Part shown: in pieces, positions 8,320 through 17,180 of the stretch
How the letters are laid out: each line of letters starts with the position of its first letter
Position numbering within the stretch: position 1 is the stretch's first letter
NCBI RefSeq assembly: GCF_003014755.1
Contig: NZ_PYAW01000003.1
Span: 434,001-498,000, forward strand
Reading direction: 5' to 3'
Length of the DNA: 64,000 nucleotides
Source: Chitinophaga niastensis
GTDB taxonomy: Bacteria > Bacteroidota > Bacteroidia > Chitinophagales > Chitinophagaceae
The notes under the pieces: generated by a model
What the model was told of the DNA's origin: nothing
The model's database searches: none
What the model saw: the letters and a program-made list of their open reading frames with translations, nothing else
Translations under genes and position numbers: made by a program

Positions 8320-10602
8320 ATGCATTCTCCTTATCAACCAGGCCGATCTGAAAAAACTAAACATCAGGCAGCAGCTGATAATGCCTCCCATAATGGAATT
8401 TCAGCACCTGCAGTAGTACCGGTTTTAAAGAAGGAAGTGGGATACCCGGAGCAGCAGGAATTTGCAATAGCACAGGAGCCGTTTAAACTCAGGCAGGCTA
8501 CCTCCCCGCCTGCTCAGTTGGTAATCCAGCGAAAGCCCCAAAAGCAGGCAGAAAGCACTGTTTACCTGGATGATGAATTACCCGGACATGAATTAACGCT
8601 GATATCAACCAGTGATGATGGCAAAGCATGTTTTGAAATAAAGGATACGTCGGTACAGTTTTATTTCAAGGATGAACAATACTATAGTTTTGCAACGCCA
8701 ACAATCGTTATCGCACCCAAAAAGTTATTAACGCGTGCGCAAACGGAAACGAAAGTAACCGGCTTAACAGATAAATTAACCATCGACCTGGGTGAAGCCG
8801 AAGCAGATACACCAGCACTGGCATCGCAGGAACCACCAAGGGAAAGAGTCCCCGTTCCTATTAAGCAGACCACCAACATCGAATACGATCCTGATCTTCA
8901 TAAAGAATTAAAAGAAAAGGAGCTGAGAGAATTTGCAGACTTACCTGGCAAAGTAACAGACAAAACCAGGTTTACCTGGCACCATATTGTTCCGCAATCT
9001 CATTTAATTACCAAAAAATTAGCCAATAATAAATTATTATTCCGGCTGGGGCCCTCTACCAACAACAGAATTGATGACCCGGGCAATGAATACCTTGATC
9101 TTAACTTTAATCCCATCGGAGATGGAACGCTCACACCTGTTAGCGAAGCAATAGAAAATATTTTCACAGAAAATAAAGGCAAATTAGACCATGATCTGCT
9201 GGCTAAGAAGCTGGAAGAATTGGTAGCCAAACCGGCACATAAAGACAAGGAAAATTTCTCCGACCCAAATCAATGGTTCATTGAATCAAAAACGCTGTTA
9301 GCAATTGTTGGTCTGTTGCCGGACGAGATAGCCCAATTGAAAAGCATGTCTGCAATTGCGCATTACCAGGTAAAAGGAGATATATTGGAAGCACCTGCCA
9401 TTGCATGGGGAAGTATGAGAAAAGATGTACTGGGAGAAACATTGTTTGATAAGATTGATAAAGCGATTGACGCGGGGACCAGAATATTTTTCCGGGGCTA
9501 CTCTCATCAGGATACCACCAGCAAAAACGTGTATCATTTAAACAATGCTTTACAGGAACTGGCCAAGCTGGATCTGGAAAAAAGCATCAATGAAAATGTT
9601 CCGTTGAAACAAATCATAACGAAAGGCGGCGCATTGTTGGTTTTTTATAGAAAGATGGATACCAAAATAACCATGCTAAACAAGAGTGTTGAAAAAGTAA
9701 TCAAATCACAGCGTTTAAATGCCCTGCAAGGGAAAAAACATAAATATGTTCCTGGAAGTGGTAAGGTCAGCCTGCAGAGCAGTGATGCAGCAGACGCGGT
9801 ATATGCGGAGTGGGCAAAAATAAAAGAGCAAAGAGACGTGGTTAATCCATATAAAGTAACAGGCACAATACCACTCTATGAACAAAAATTGCTTTCATTA
9901 AATGAATATAAAGCCGCAACAGATATTCCTATTCCGGAGGAAGAGCTATTGGTAGCAGTAGAAGAAGTTAAAAAACAATATCATATAAACAAGTCCCTTC
10001 CTGTTCAACAAGGGAAGAAAAGAAACAAAACCGACAAAAAAGGTATTTATTCCGAAGCGGAAGCAAAGATATTAGAGGGTCGTAAAGCGGAGGCTGAGCT
10101 CAGAAAAGTCATCGTGGCCAGAAAAGAAGGCCCCTTTTTTGAAGCGGAGGCCAGAAAAGAATTATTAAAACAACATAACGAAAAAAGCGAGATAGCGCAT
10201 AACGAACACGTAATTACTTCTTTCAAAGCAACACAGGATGCAAATATTGAAAGTGCTAATGAACAGTACCAAGAGTTACCGGCGTTTTACAATCGTACTA
10301 ATCTCGACGAAGAAACCAGCATTGTACACAATACCAGCAACTATGATTTTTTAATTACCTACTATCAGTCATCAGGTGAGATTTTTGAAGAGATACATGA
10401 GACACTGAAAAGCAAAAAATTAAGAAGGCCAAAAGATACTGCCGATATTGATGCCTGTCTTGCTGAATTTACAAATGAATGTAAAAAAGCGATAGACAGT
10501 GGCATCGTAGAACTGCATGATGGATTAGACCATGCAATAGCTGACGTGGCGGCGAAACTTACAGAAATAGGCGCTCCTGTAATGAAGGATTTTAAACTTT
10601 AA
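8320..10602 (+). CDS. Putative polymorphic-toxin/contractile-injection-type effector with WHHIVPQSHL motif
   Basis: The frame can begin at a TTG (8272). I prefer the ATG at 8320, which gives 760 residues and the start MHSPYQPG. There is no signal peptide. The first 90 residues are low-complexity and contain PFKLRQ and VIQRKP, resembling the N-termini of DUF4157-type and eCIS-associated cargo proteins of Bacteroidota. At residues 220-229 is WHHIVPQSHL, a His-rich motif reminiscent of HNH/WHH-type nuclease toxins. After it comes NNRIDDPGNEYLDLNFNP. The C-terminal half is helical and rich in K and E, including residues about 560-660, which look coiled-coil. No immunity gene is adjacent on the same strand. 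I infer an exported effector. The nuclease assignment is weak, and a structural protein is the alternative. Confidence 0.6.
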   Translation: MHSPYQPGRSEKTKHQAAADNASHNGISAPAVVPVLKKEVGYPEQQEFAIAQEPFKLRQATSPPAQLVIQRKPQKQAESTVYLDDELPGHELTLISTSDDGKACFEIKDTSVQFYFKDEQYYSFATPTIVIAPKKLLTRAQTETKVTGLTDKLTIDLGEAEADTPALASQEPPRERVPVPIKQTTNIEYDPDLHKELKEKELREFADLPGKVTDKTRFTWHHIVPQSHLITKKLANNKLLFRLGPSTNNRIDDPGNEYLDLNFNPIGDGTLTPVSEAIENIFTENKGKLDHDLLAKKLEELVAKPAHKDKENFSDPNQWFIESKTLLAIVGLLPDEIAQLKSMSAIAHYQVKGDILEAPAIAWGSMRKDVLGETLFDKIDKAIDAGTRIFFRGYSHQDTTSKNVYHLNNALQELAKLDLEKSINENVPLKQIITKGGALLVFYRKMDTKITMLNKSVEKVIKSQRLNALQGKKHKYVPGSGKVSLQSSDAADAVYAEWAKIKEQRDVVNPYKVTGTIPLYEQKLLSLNEYKAATDIPIPEEELLVAVEEVKKQYHINKSLPVQQGKKRNKTDKKGIYSEAEAKILEGRKAEAELRKVIVARKEGPFFEAEARKELLKQHNEKSEIAHNEHVITSFKATQDANIESANEQYQELPAFYNRTNLDEETSIVHNTSNYDFLITYYQSSGEIFEEIHETLKSKKLRRPKDTADIDACLAEFTNECKKAIDSGIVELHDGLDHAIADVAAKLTEIGAPVMKDFKL

Positions 10603-10620
10603 AAAACTGTCAGACCATGA

Positions 10621-10651
10621 TTGTATTCCGGGAAAAATTTTCTTAGGTTTG
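10621..10651 (+). promoter_or_regulatory. Bacteroidota-type promoter for the phosphatase gene
   Basis: A TTG at 10621-10623 and TAGGTTTG at 10644-10651 are separated by 20 bp. Both elements fit the -33 TTG and -7 TAnnTTTG consensus. The -7 box lies 40 bp before the ATG at 10692. This is the best full promoter match I found in the window. Confidence 0.6.
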
Positions 10652-10691
10652 CCGATTCTCTTTTGCAAACAAAAATGAGAAAATCACTAAT

Positions 10692-12338
10692 ATGACAGGA
10701 ATGAGAAAATCAGTGAACATCGCCATCCTGGGAGCATTCACCCTGCTTTCCGGCATTACGGCAGCAGCCCAAACAAATGAAAAGCCCAAACTGATAGTGG
10801 GCATTGTGGTAGACCAGATGCGCTGGGATTATTTATACCGTTATACCGACCGCTATGAGGCAGGAGGGTTTAAACGTTTGCTGGGAGAAGGATTTTCCTG
10901 TGAAAATACATTTATCAGTCACCTGCCCTCTTTTACTGCTGTTGGCCACAGCACTATATATACCGGCAGTATTCCTGCTATTCACGGCATCACCGGCAAC
11001 GACTGGCCCGACCAGGTAACTGGCAAAGAATGGTATTGTACAGAAGATACCGTGGTGCAAGCCGTAGGCAGCAACAGTGCTGCCGGGAAAATGTCGCCAC
11101 GTAACCTGCTGGCTTCTACCATCACAGACGAATTAAAACTGGCGACCAACTTCCGCTCAAAAGTAGTAGGCGTGTCGCTGAAAGACCGCGCTTCCATACT
11201 TCCTGCCGGACACACACCTGACGGCGCTTTCTGGCTGGACGATAACAACGGCAGCTTCATTACCAGTACCTACTACATGAAGGAACTGCCCACCTGGGTA
11301 AAGCAGTTCAATGAACGCAAAGAACCACAGCAACTGATGGCCAGGCCATGGGAAACTTTATATCCTATTAATACCTATGTACAGAGCAGTGAAGATGATG
11401 TAAACTGGGAAGGTACTTTTCCGGGAGAAAAAGCACCTGTATTTCCACATCAGCTGAAAGACGTTTACAAAAAAGATCCGGGCAGCCTGAGATCCACTCC
11501 TTCAGGCAACACGCTGACACTGGACTTCGCAAAGGCAGCAGTAGCCGGCTACGACCTCGGCAATGGCCCTGCTACTGACTTCCTGACCATCAACTGCGCC
11601 TCGACTGATTATGTAGGCCATAAATATGGCCCTAACTCTATTGAAGTAGAAGATACTTACCTCAGACTGGATAAAGACCTGTCTTCCTTCTTCAGCTATC
11701 TCGATCAAAAAGTAGGAAAAGGTAACTACCTCGTTTTCCTCACCGCTGACCATGGCGCTGCACATGCTATTAAATTTATGCAGGAACATAACCAGCCTGC
11801 CGGGCTCGTAGAACCCAAAAAATTGATTGCCGGGCTGGATAGCACACTGAATAAACGTTTCGGCGTAAGTGGCCTGGTATCTTCTTTCATGAACTACCAT
11901 GTGAGCTACAACAAAAATAAAATAGCTGCAGGTAAACTGGATTACGATGCGGTGAAAAAAGAAACAGTCAACTATTTACAGCAACAACCAGGGATTGAGT
12001 TTGCAGCAGACCTGGAAAACATCGGCAACAGCCCTTTGCCTGAACCCATTAAAAGCATGGCTATAAATGGTTACAATCCTAAACGCACCGGAGCCGTTAT
12101 CGTGATTCCTGAACCAGGATGGTTTGAAGGTTCGCTGAAAGGCACTACACATGGTAACTGGAACCTGTTTGACATCCACATTCCATTGGTATTTATGGGA
12201 TGGCATGTAAAACATGGTGCTACCAATGAAACCGTACATATGACGGATATTGCAGCTACCCTGGCAGCCATGCTGCACATACAAATGCCTAATGGTTGTG
12301 TAGGCAAACCGGTAATGGCGATTACAACACAACAGTAA
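10692..12338 (+). CDS. pafA: PafA-type alkaline phosphatase (phosphomonoesterase)
   Basis: This 548-residue protein starts at ATG 10692, with an ATG at 10701 as alternative. It has a signal peptide ending near AAAQ. Motifs of the metal-dependent alkaline phosphatase superfamily appear in order: metal Asp in VVDQMRWDY, the Thr nucleophile in PSFTAVGHS (residue 82), the Asn of GNDWPD, Lys and Arg of SLKDRAS, Asp and His of STDYVGHKYG, Asp-His of LTADHGAA, and the final His of TTHGNWN. The KxR pair and Thr nucleophile are typical of PafA, the periplasmic phosphatase of Bacteroidota that hydrolyses phosphate monoesters and binds zinc. Its own promoter and a strong terminator suggest a single-gene transcript. 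No Pho-like box was recognised. Confidence 0.92.
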   Translation: MTGMRKSVNIAILGAFTLLSGITAAAQTNEKPKLIVGIVVDQMRWDYLYRYTDRYEAGGFKRLLGEGFSCENTFISHLPSFTAVGHSTIYTGSIPAIHGITGNDWPDQVTGKEWYCTEDTVVQAVGSNSAAGKMSPRNLLASTITDELKLATNFRSKVVGVSLKDRASILPAGHTPDGAFWLDDNNGSFITSTYYMKELPTWVKQFNERKEPQQLMARPWETLYPINTYVQSSEDDVNWEGTFPGEKAPVFPHQLKDVYKKDPGSLRSTPSGNTLTLDFAKAAVAGYDLGNGPATDFLTINCASTDYVGHKYGPNSIEVEDTYLRLDKDLSSFFSYLDQKVGKGNYLVFLTADHGAAHAIKFMQEHNQPAGLVEPKKLIAGLDSTLNKRFGVSGLVSSFMNYHVSYNKNKIAAGKLDYDAVKKETVNYLQQQPGIEFAADLENIGNSPLPEPIKSMAINGYNPKRTGAVIVIPEPGWFEGSLKGTTHGNWNLFDIHIPLVFMGWHVKHGATNETVHMTDIAATLAAMLHIQMPNGCVGKPVMAITTQQ

Positions 12339-12360
12339 AGCATATACGATATACGCATAA

Positions 12361-12400
12361 AAAGAAGAGAGGCAATAGTAATACTGCCTCTCTTCTTTTT
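12361..12400. terminator. Bidirectional intrinsic terminator
   Basis: A perfect 14-bp stem (AAAGAAGAGAGGCA at 12361-12374 with 12385-12398) has a 10-nt loop and a T-run on the plus side. It sits between convergent genes. Confidence 0.85.
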
Positions 12401-12419
12401 ATCCTGGCCGGGAAATCTT

Positions 12420-13436
12420 TTAACTGATATAAGGCCGGAAGATATCAGGTGCTGCATTTAATTTTTTCAATGCTGCGATCAATGTTTTAAACAATGTATA
12501 ATTTTCGGTCAGTGCTTTGGAGAAAGCTGCATAATGCGCGTCATCAAAAACAATAGTCCTGATGATATCGTCTGTGGAAGCAATACTGTTGCTCCGGGCA
12601 GCCTGGTAAGTATCATATATCCCTGCAGCTTTAGTGGCCAGTTCAGGCAAATAAAAGCTAACCCCTTCGCCGGTAGCTGTTTCAAATACTTTTGCACTTC
12701 GTAGATAAGTCAGGAAATAGAACAATTTACTTTCGGTGGCCGATAATTGGTTATCGAACAATCTGCCCTTTAAATGGTCTTGTACAAATGTTAAAACGGC
12801 TTCCGTATTATTAGGTAAAGGGTTTTCATACACACTTTTATCTAATGCCAGGTATTGGTTATCAAAAAGCCATTTGATGATCATCCCATGCAATTGAATA
12901 TCGTAATCGTATTCACCTCTTTTAAATTTAAAATGGGCAAAAACTTCCCTGTGTTCCTCCAGCTTTACCCAATAGGCGCTTAATGCATCATCTTCCGTGT
13001 TGTATTGTACACAAATCTTTTTATCCGGACCGTAGTCTTTTTCGCAATGGAGATAATTGAATGCTTCCTCGTGTTTAACCCTGTCAAAATGTTTTACCAT
13101 TTCGTTCATGGGTGTTTGGGGATTGGGCGATACATTCCAGAATGAATCTGGTTTAGTGTCCTTCTTTTTCCGGATAGTGCTCTCATTAACAAACCCAACA
13201 CGCGTTAAATAAGTTACCCAGTTACGGCCTTCTTTCCTGTACGGATAAAAACCATCGCGGATAACCTTGTAAGCAAAACTATAAGTAACATTGTTGGCTT
13301 TATCATCTACACTCAACCAGGCATTATTAGGCGTACAGCTTTTAGGCTGTTTCAGTCCGTGTTTATTAAAAAAAGCAATCAGTTTTTCGTCGGTAACTTT
13401 CAGGCCGATAAGGTCGATGAGGTCTTGCTGGATCAT
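12420..13436 (-). CDS. Hypothetical 338-residue cytoplasmic protein
   Basis: There is no signal peptide or membrane segment. The N-terminal 100 residues (MIQQDLIDLIG..., then AWLSVDDKANN) look like a small alpha/beta domain. The rest is charged and aromatic-rich, with long helices in the C-terminal third (YLRSAKVFET, KTLIAALKKLNA). I do not recognise the family. It is convergent with the phosphatase and divergent from the DinB cassette. An immunity-like role for the effector at 8320 is possible only by proximity, and nothing in the sequence proves it. Confidence 0.7.
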   Translation of the reverse strand: MIQQDLIDLIGLKVTDEKLIAFFNKHGLKQPKSCTPNNAWLSVDDKANNVTYSFAYKVIRDGFYPYRKEGRNWVTYLTRVGFVNESTIRKKKDTKPDSFWNVSPNPQTPMNEMVKHFDRVKHEEAFNYLHCEKDYGPDKKICVQYNTEDDALSAYWVKLEEHREVFAHFKFKRGEYDYDIQLHGMIIKWLFDNQYLALDKSVYENPLPNNTEAVLTFVQDHLKGRLFDNQLSATESKLFYFLTYLRSAKVFETATGEGVSFYLPELATKAAGIYDTYQAARSNSIASTDDIIRTIVFDDAHYAAFSKALTENYTLFKTLIAALKKLNAAPDIFRPYIS

Positions 13437-13591
13437 AATTTATATTTCTTCAAAATAGTTCAAAAGATAGCATATTTAAAATATTCCGGCTTCGTCCGGC
13501 AAAAATACCTATGATAATAGTATAATGCATGATATTATTTACGCGATAAAATATAAATTTGATATAATTATTTAACAGCGAAATATAGATC

Positions 13592-14080
13592 ATGGACAAA
13601 ATATACCGGCAAGGTGCAGTGGGTGCATTACTGGACGAATATGAAAAAGCTATTTCCGAGCTACAGATATGTATAGCCGATATTTCAGATCATGATCTGG
13701 AAAAGGTTGTTGATACTACAACAACTAATCCTGATTGTAAGTCGGTGCAAACAATTTTAACACATGTAGTGAGTTCAGCCCATAGTTATGCCATCTACAT
13801 TCAAACATCAAGTGGAGATAGTGCCCTCAGACCGGCTAAAGTATTGCACACAACAGTGCAGGCATACATAAAAGGTTTAGCCGACGCTTTCATATTTACA
13901 ACTACTGTTTTTAAGGATATTAAAGATGCCGATCTTGAGCAGTTTGATGATGCCCAAAAAATGCATACTAACTGGGGCCAGGTGTATGATATAGAACAAA
14001 TGATGGAACATGCCATTGTGCATATATTACGGCATAGGCGACAAATTGAAAGATTTAAAATTGCCTTGCACAAACTTTAA
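13592..14080 (+). CDS. DinB-like family protein
   Basis: This 162-residue four-helix protein has the His pattern of the DinB/YfiT metalloenzyme superfamily: H58 in ILTHVV, and H140 and H144 in MMEHAIVHILRHRRQ. These would bind a divalent metal. The family includes thiol-dependent transferases, and many members are of unknown function. It starts a three-gene plus-strand cassette with a TMEM175-like channel (36 bp downstream) and a YjbR-like protein. A TAAATTTG box at 13554-13561 could be its -7 element. Confidence 0.8.
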   Translation: MDKIYRQGAVGALLDEYEKAISELQICIADISDHDLEKVVDTTTTNPDCKSVQTILTHVVSSAHSYAIYIQTSSGDSALRPAKVLHTTVQAYIKGLADAFIFTTTVFKDIKDADLEQFDDAQKMHTNWGQVYDIEQMMEHAIVHILRHRRQIERFKIALHKL

Positions 14081-14116
14081 ATCTTGTATATTAATGATAC
14101 AATTCAATCAAAACCC

Positions 14117-14698
14117 ATGAATAAAGGCCGCCTGGAAGCGTTTAGTGACGGAGTAATAGCCATCATCATTACGATTATGGTGTTAGAAATGAAAGTACCA
14201 CACAGCGATAGTATACAATCCCTGATTCCCCTGGTACCCGTTTTTATAAGCTATATACTGAGCTTCATATACGTAGGGATCTACTGGAACAATCATCACC
14301 ATATGCTGCAAACCGTAACATCAATTAATGGGCGGGTATTATGGGCAAATTTGCATCTCTTGTTTTGGTTGTCTATCATTCCATTTGTTACAGGCTGGAT
14401 GGGCGAAAACCATTTTAGCCAATGGCCGGCAGTACTTTATGGCTGTGTTCTTTTTATGTGCGGTATTGCCTATAATATTTTGTCAAGAGAACTCATCAAA
14501 CACGACGGAGAACATTCAAAGTTAAGGGCGGCGATAAAAACGGACATAAAAGGTAAGGTCTCCGTGGCATTTTATATCATCGCCATTGCCTGTGCTATGA
14601 TAAATTCCTGGATAAGCTTTGGTTTATATATCCTGGTTGCATTGATCTGGTTTGTTCCTGACAGACGTATTGAGAAGGTGCTTAATACAGAGAAGTAA
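14117..14698 (+). CDS. TMEM175-family (DUF1211) integral membrane protein
   Basis: I chose the ATG at 14117 over an upstream in-frame TTG at 14084. The 193-residue protein begins MNKGRLEAFSDGVIAI, which holds the RxxxFSD motif of bacterial TMEM175 potassium channels. It continues with hydrophobic segments, roughly at residues 14-32, 40-62, 75-95, 105-125 and 150-185. Known relatives form leaky K+ channels in the cytoplasmic membrane. It sits 36 bp after the DinB-like gene and 25 bp before the YjbR-like gene, so co-transcription is likely. Confidence 0.85.
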   Translation: MNKGRLEAFSDGVIAIIITIMVLEMKVPHSDSIQSLIPLVPVFISYILSFIYVGIYWNNHHHMLQTVTSINGRVLWANLHLLFWLSIIPFVTGWMGENHFSQWPAVLYGCVLFMCGIAYNILSRELIKHDGEHSKLRAAIKTDIKGKVSVAFYIIAIACAMINSWISFGLYILVALIWFVPDRRIEKVLNTEK

Positions 14699-14723
14699 TA
14701 TTTTCGCTTAAGAATAAAATAGC

Positions 14724-15080
14724 ATGAATATAGAAGCGTATCGCAATTATTGCATGAAAAAAACCGGCGTTACTGAATCGTTCCCCTTTTCCAATATTCC
14801 TGATGTGCTGGTCTTTAAAGTGGCCGGCAAAATGTTCACCGCTACTGATGTGTCCACATTTGCAAGCATCAGTGTAAAATGCGATCCTGATTTAGTTGAT
14901 GAGCTACGGGCAAGATACACCGCAGTAACTATACCAGGCTACATGAGTAAACGTCATTGGAACCGCGTTGTGATGGACAATTCTGTGCCTGATAAATTGT
15001 TGTATGAATGGATCGATAATTCATACAATATGGTTGTTGCAAAATTACCTAAGCGGGAAAGAGAGAATCTCCATCTTTAA
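14724..15080 (+). CDS. MmcQ/YjbR family protein
   Basis: This 118-residue protein matches the MmcQ/YjbR (DUF419) family over its whole length. Diagnostic segments are ESFPFSNIPDVLVFKV near the N-terminus, FASISVKCDP in the middle and the helix-end HWNRVVMD. The fold is a CyaY-like alpha/beta sandwich, often annotated as DNA-binding, but without proven function for most members. It is the last gene of the DinB/TMEM175/YjbR cassette and is convergent with the membrane protein at 15106. Confidence 0.85.
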   Translation: MNIEAYRNYCMKKTGVTESFPFSNIPDVLVFKVAGKMFTATDVSTFASISVKCDPDLVDELRARYTAVTIPGYMSKRHWNRVVMDNSVPDKLLYEWIDNSYNMVVAKLPKRERENLHL

Positions 15081-15105
15081 ACTTAACAGTAACCGTCCCA
15101 ATAAT

Positions 15106-15786
15106 CTAAACAACCCTCATGAACTCATGATTGCTATCAAACAAAGCAATTTCATTGCCTTTCATCATGGCAGGCACCTTTTCTTTCACTGCCTGTAAAA
15201 ATAGCCAGTCTTCCTCCCGTATGCGGCTTATTTCATCCTGTATGGCATCATAGTCATCTGTGGCCCATGCCAGTGGCCTGGGTTCAAAATTGGAATATAT
15301 ATCCGACCTGATGCCTCCAAACATGGCAACGCAGGGTACCTTCTCCCCTAATGCGATGATATGCAGTGGCAGGTTTTGTAATGTTATTTTCTTACAGGCA
15401 TATTGCTCATTAATGCTTTCACTGGCTGCAACATTGGCTAATACTACTATTTCCAGCGGATGCTTGCTCACCAGTATGGCGGGTACCAATAATCCTGACT
15501 CATAAGCAGCCCCTGCTGCAAGCCCTCTGGACAAAAGGAAAAAATATAAAACAATCAATGTAACCATTAAAACAATAGCACCCCATATCCAGTGGCTGGT
15601 CCGGAACAGGTTGATACTGATTCCTAATAACACGAGGCCGGTGGCCATGCTTATCTTTGACTGCAATTTGGATTTAGAAGCGCATTCATCATACCTGTTA
15701 ATAAGCTCTTTTTGAGAATCTATACGGGCGCCGATTATTGCCTGGGAATTATTAAATGGCTTGCCTTTCTCATGTATGTTTTCCAT
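15106..15786 (-). CDS. Hypothetical two-TM membrane protein
   Basis: This 226-residue protein has a charged N-terminus (residues 1-40). Two adjacent membrane segments (about 45-63 and 66-86) follow. The soluble domain of about 130 residues contains LVPAILVSKHPLEIVVLAN and RPLAWATDDYDAI, and is predicted to be cytoplasmic. The architecture resembles DUF3239-type proteins, but I am not sure of this. There are no catalytic motifs. It ends 26 bp from the convergent YjbR-like gene. Confidence 0.65.
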   Translation of the reverse strand: MENIHEKGKPFNNSQAIIGARIDSQKELINRYDECASKSKLQSKISMATGLVLLGISINLFRTSHWIWGAIVLMVTLIVLYFFLLSRGLAAGAAYESGLLVPAILVSKHPLEIVVLANVAASESINEQYACKKITLQNLPLHIIALGEKVPCVAMFGGIRSDIYSNFEPRPLAWATDDYDAIQDEISRIREEDWLFLQAVKEKVPAMMKGNEIALFDSNHEFMRVV

Positions 15787-16134
15787 ATATCGATCAGTGA
15801 TGGTGGGTTACTTAAAATCGGGATGATGTAAATATCCCATGTACTATATAGGTTTCTTTATATACGCCAGGTTACAAAATAATATATTATACAATAATAA
15901 GAAAGATAAAATATCTGCAAAATATTCTCTGCCAGCTCATTATCTGTAATCCCCCTTCTCCGTTACCCATACGCGGATTCGCATTTTTAAGATGCTTAAT
16001 AATATTCTTATCGAGCATTACACTTTTAGGCAGATGATATCCGGATGAAATATACAGGATGTCATAAACAGCTTGCAAATAATGCCAAAAAGACATATTA
16101 ATAAATCTGGAAAAATATTTGAGCCAATGGTGTT
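15787..16134. other. AT-rich intergenic region
   Basis: These 348 bp separate divergent genes. A 69-codon minus frame (15887-16096) is present but lacks family features or convincing composition. No clear promoter pair was found. Confidence 0.4.
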
Positions 16135-17127
16135 ATGGAAAACTCAATTTCATTTCTTACGCACCAGGCGTCGAACGACATGAGTTTGTTAGATGCCTAC
16201 TCGCAAACGGTTACCGGCGTGGTTGGTTCCGTTGCTGAATCAGTAGTACATATAGAAGTACAGAAAAAAGTAACTGATCGTCGTGCCGACAAGAGAATAC
16301 AGGCTGGTACCGGCTCAGGGTTCATCATTTCTTCTGATGGCTTCATTATTACCAATAACCACGTAGTGGAAAATGCAGCAAGCATTAAAGTATCCTTTGT
16401 TGATGGAAGAAGGGTCAATGCAGAAATAAAAGGCGCCGACCCGTCCACAGATATCGCCGTTTTAAAGATCGATGAAACAGGCCTGAAGGCTATGCTGCTG
16501 GCAGATTCATCTACTTTGCAGGTGGGGCAGATTGCCATTGCTATCGGTAACCCAATGGGACTGCAATACACCGTTACCGCCGGCGTGGTGAGTGCTTTAG
16601 GACGTACATTACGTGCCAGTAACGGCAGGCTAATCGACAACGTGATACAAACCGATGCGGCATTAAATCCGGGTAACAGTGGTGGCCCGCTGGTAAATTC
16701 ACAAGGACAGGTAATTGGCGTCAATACTGCCATGATCGCATCTGCACAGGGTTTATGTTTTGCCATTTCTTCTAACCTGGCCGCACAAATTGCAGGACAA
16801 CTAATTTTAAACGGGAAGATAAGAAGGGCGCAGCTTGGCATAGCAGCACAACCAGTAAATCTTAGCAGCCGCATGATTGCAGCCAACAAACTCACCACCC
16901 AAACAGGCATATATGTTTTTGAAACAATACCCGACGGCGACTACTACAACAGCGAAATACATATTGGCGATATCATCATTGCATTTGACGATATCCCGGT
17001 GGCTACAGTAGATGATCTTCACCTGTTGCTTTCAGACAAACAAATTGGAAGAAGGATACAAATAGAAGTTTTAAGAGGTGGCAGAAAACAGGCGATCAGC
17101 GTGATTCCGGGAGAAATAAAAAGTTAA
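16135..17127 (+). CDS. HtrA/DegP-like trypsin-type serine protease, no signal peptide
   Basis: This 330-residue protein has an S1C trypsin-like domain with the full triad: H76 in NNHVVE, D106 in STDIAVLK and S182 in NPGNSGGPL. A single PDZ domain follows (about 235-325, with GDIIIAFDDIPV). Unlike most DegP or HtrA proteins, the N-terminus (MENSISFLTHQAS) has no hydrophobic signal. The protein may therefore be cytoplasmic, or the start may be wrong, although I see no better upstream start. It has its own intergenic region and a hairpin terminator at 17141-17174. A role in protein quality control is likely but not shown. Confidence 0.88.
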   Translation: MENSISFLTHQASNDMSLLDAYSQTVTGVVGSVAESVVHIEVQKKVTDRRADKRIQAGTGSGFIISSDGFIITNNHVVENAASIKVSFVDGRRVNAEIKGADPSTDIAVLKIDETGLKAMLLADSSTLQVGQIAIAIGNPMGLQYTVTAGVVSALGRTLRASNGRLIDNVIQTDAALNPGNSGGPLVNSQGQVIGVNTAMIASAQGLCFAISSNLAAQIAGQLILNGKIRRAQLGIAAQPVNLSSRMIAANKLTTQTGIYVFETIPDGDYYNSEIHIGDIIIAFDDIPVATVDDLHLLLSDKQIGRRIQIEVLRGGRKQAISVIPGEIKS

Positions 17128-17140
17128 AAAGGAGAAATAG

Positions 17141-17174
17141 AAAAGGCCTTAAGTAATAATACCTAAAGCCTTTT
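17141..17174. terminator. Terminator hairpin between convergent genes
   Basis: AAAAGGC at 17141-17147 pairs with GCCTTTT at 17168-17174. The stem extends inward with two mismatches (12 of 14 pairs) around a short loop, and is followed by a T-rich tract on the plus strand. Confidence 0.7.
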
Positions 17175-17180
17175 CCTTCT

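Noticed and set aside
15887..16096. 69-codon minus frame between divergent genes
   Set aside because: No family features, no signal, and AT-rich composition like the surrounding spacer.
16197..16910. 237-codon minus frame opposite the HtrA-like gene
   Set aside because: It is antisense to the clear protease domain, with biased Ala/Thr/Ser composition typical of a shadow frame.
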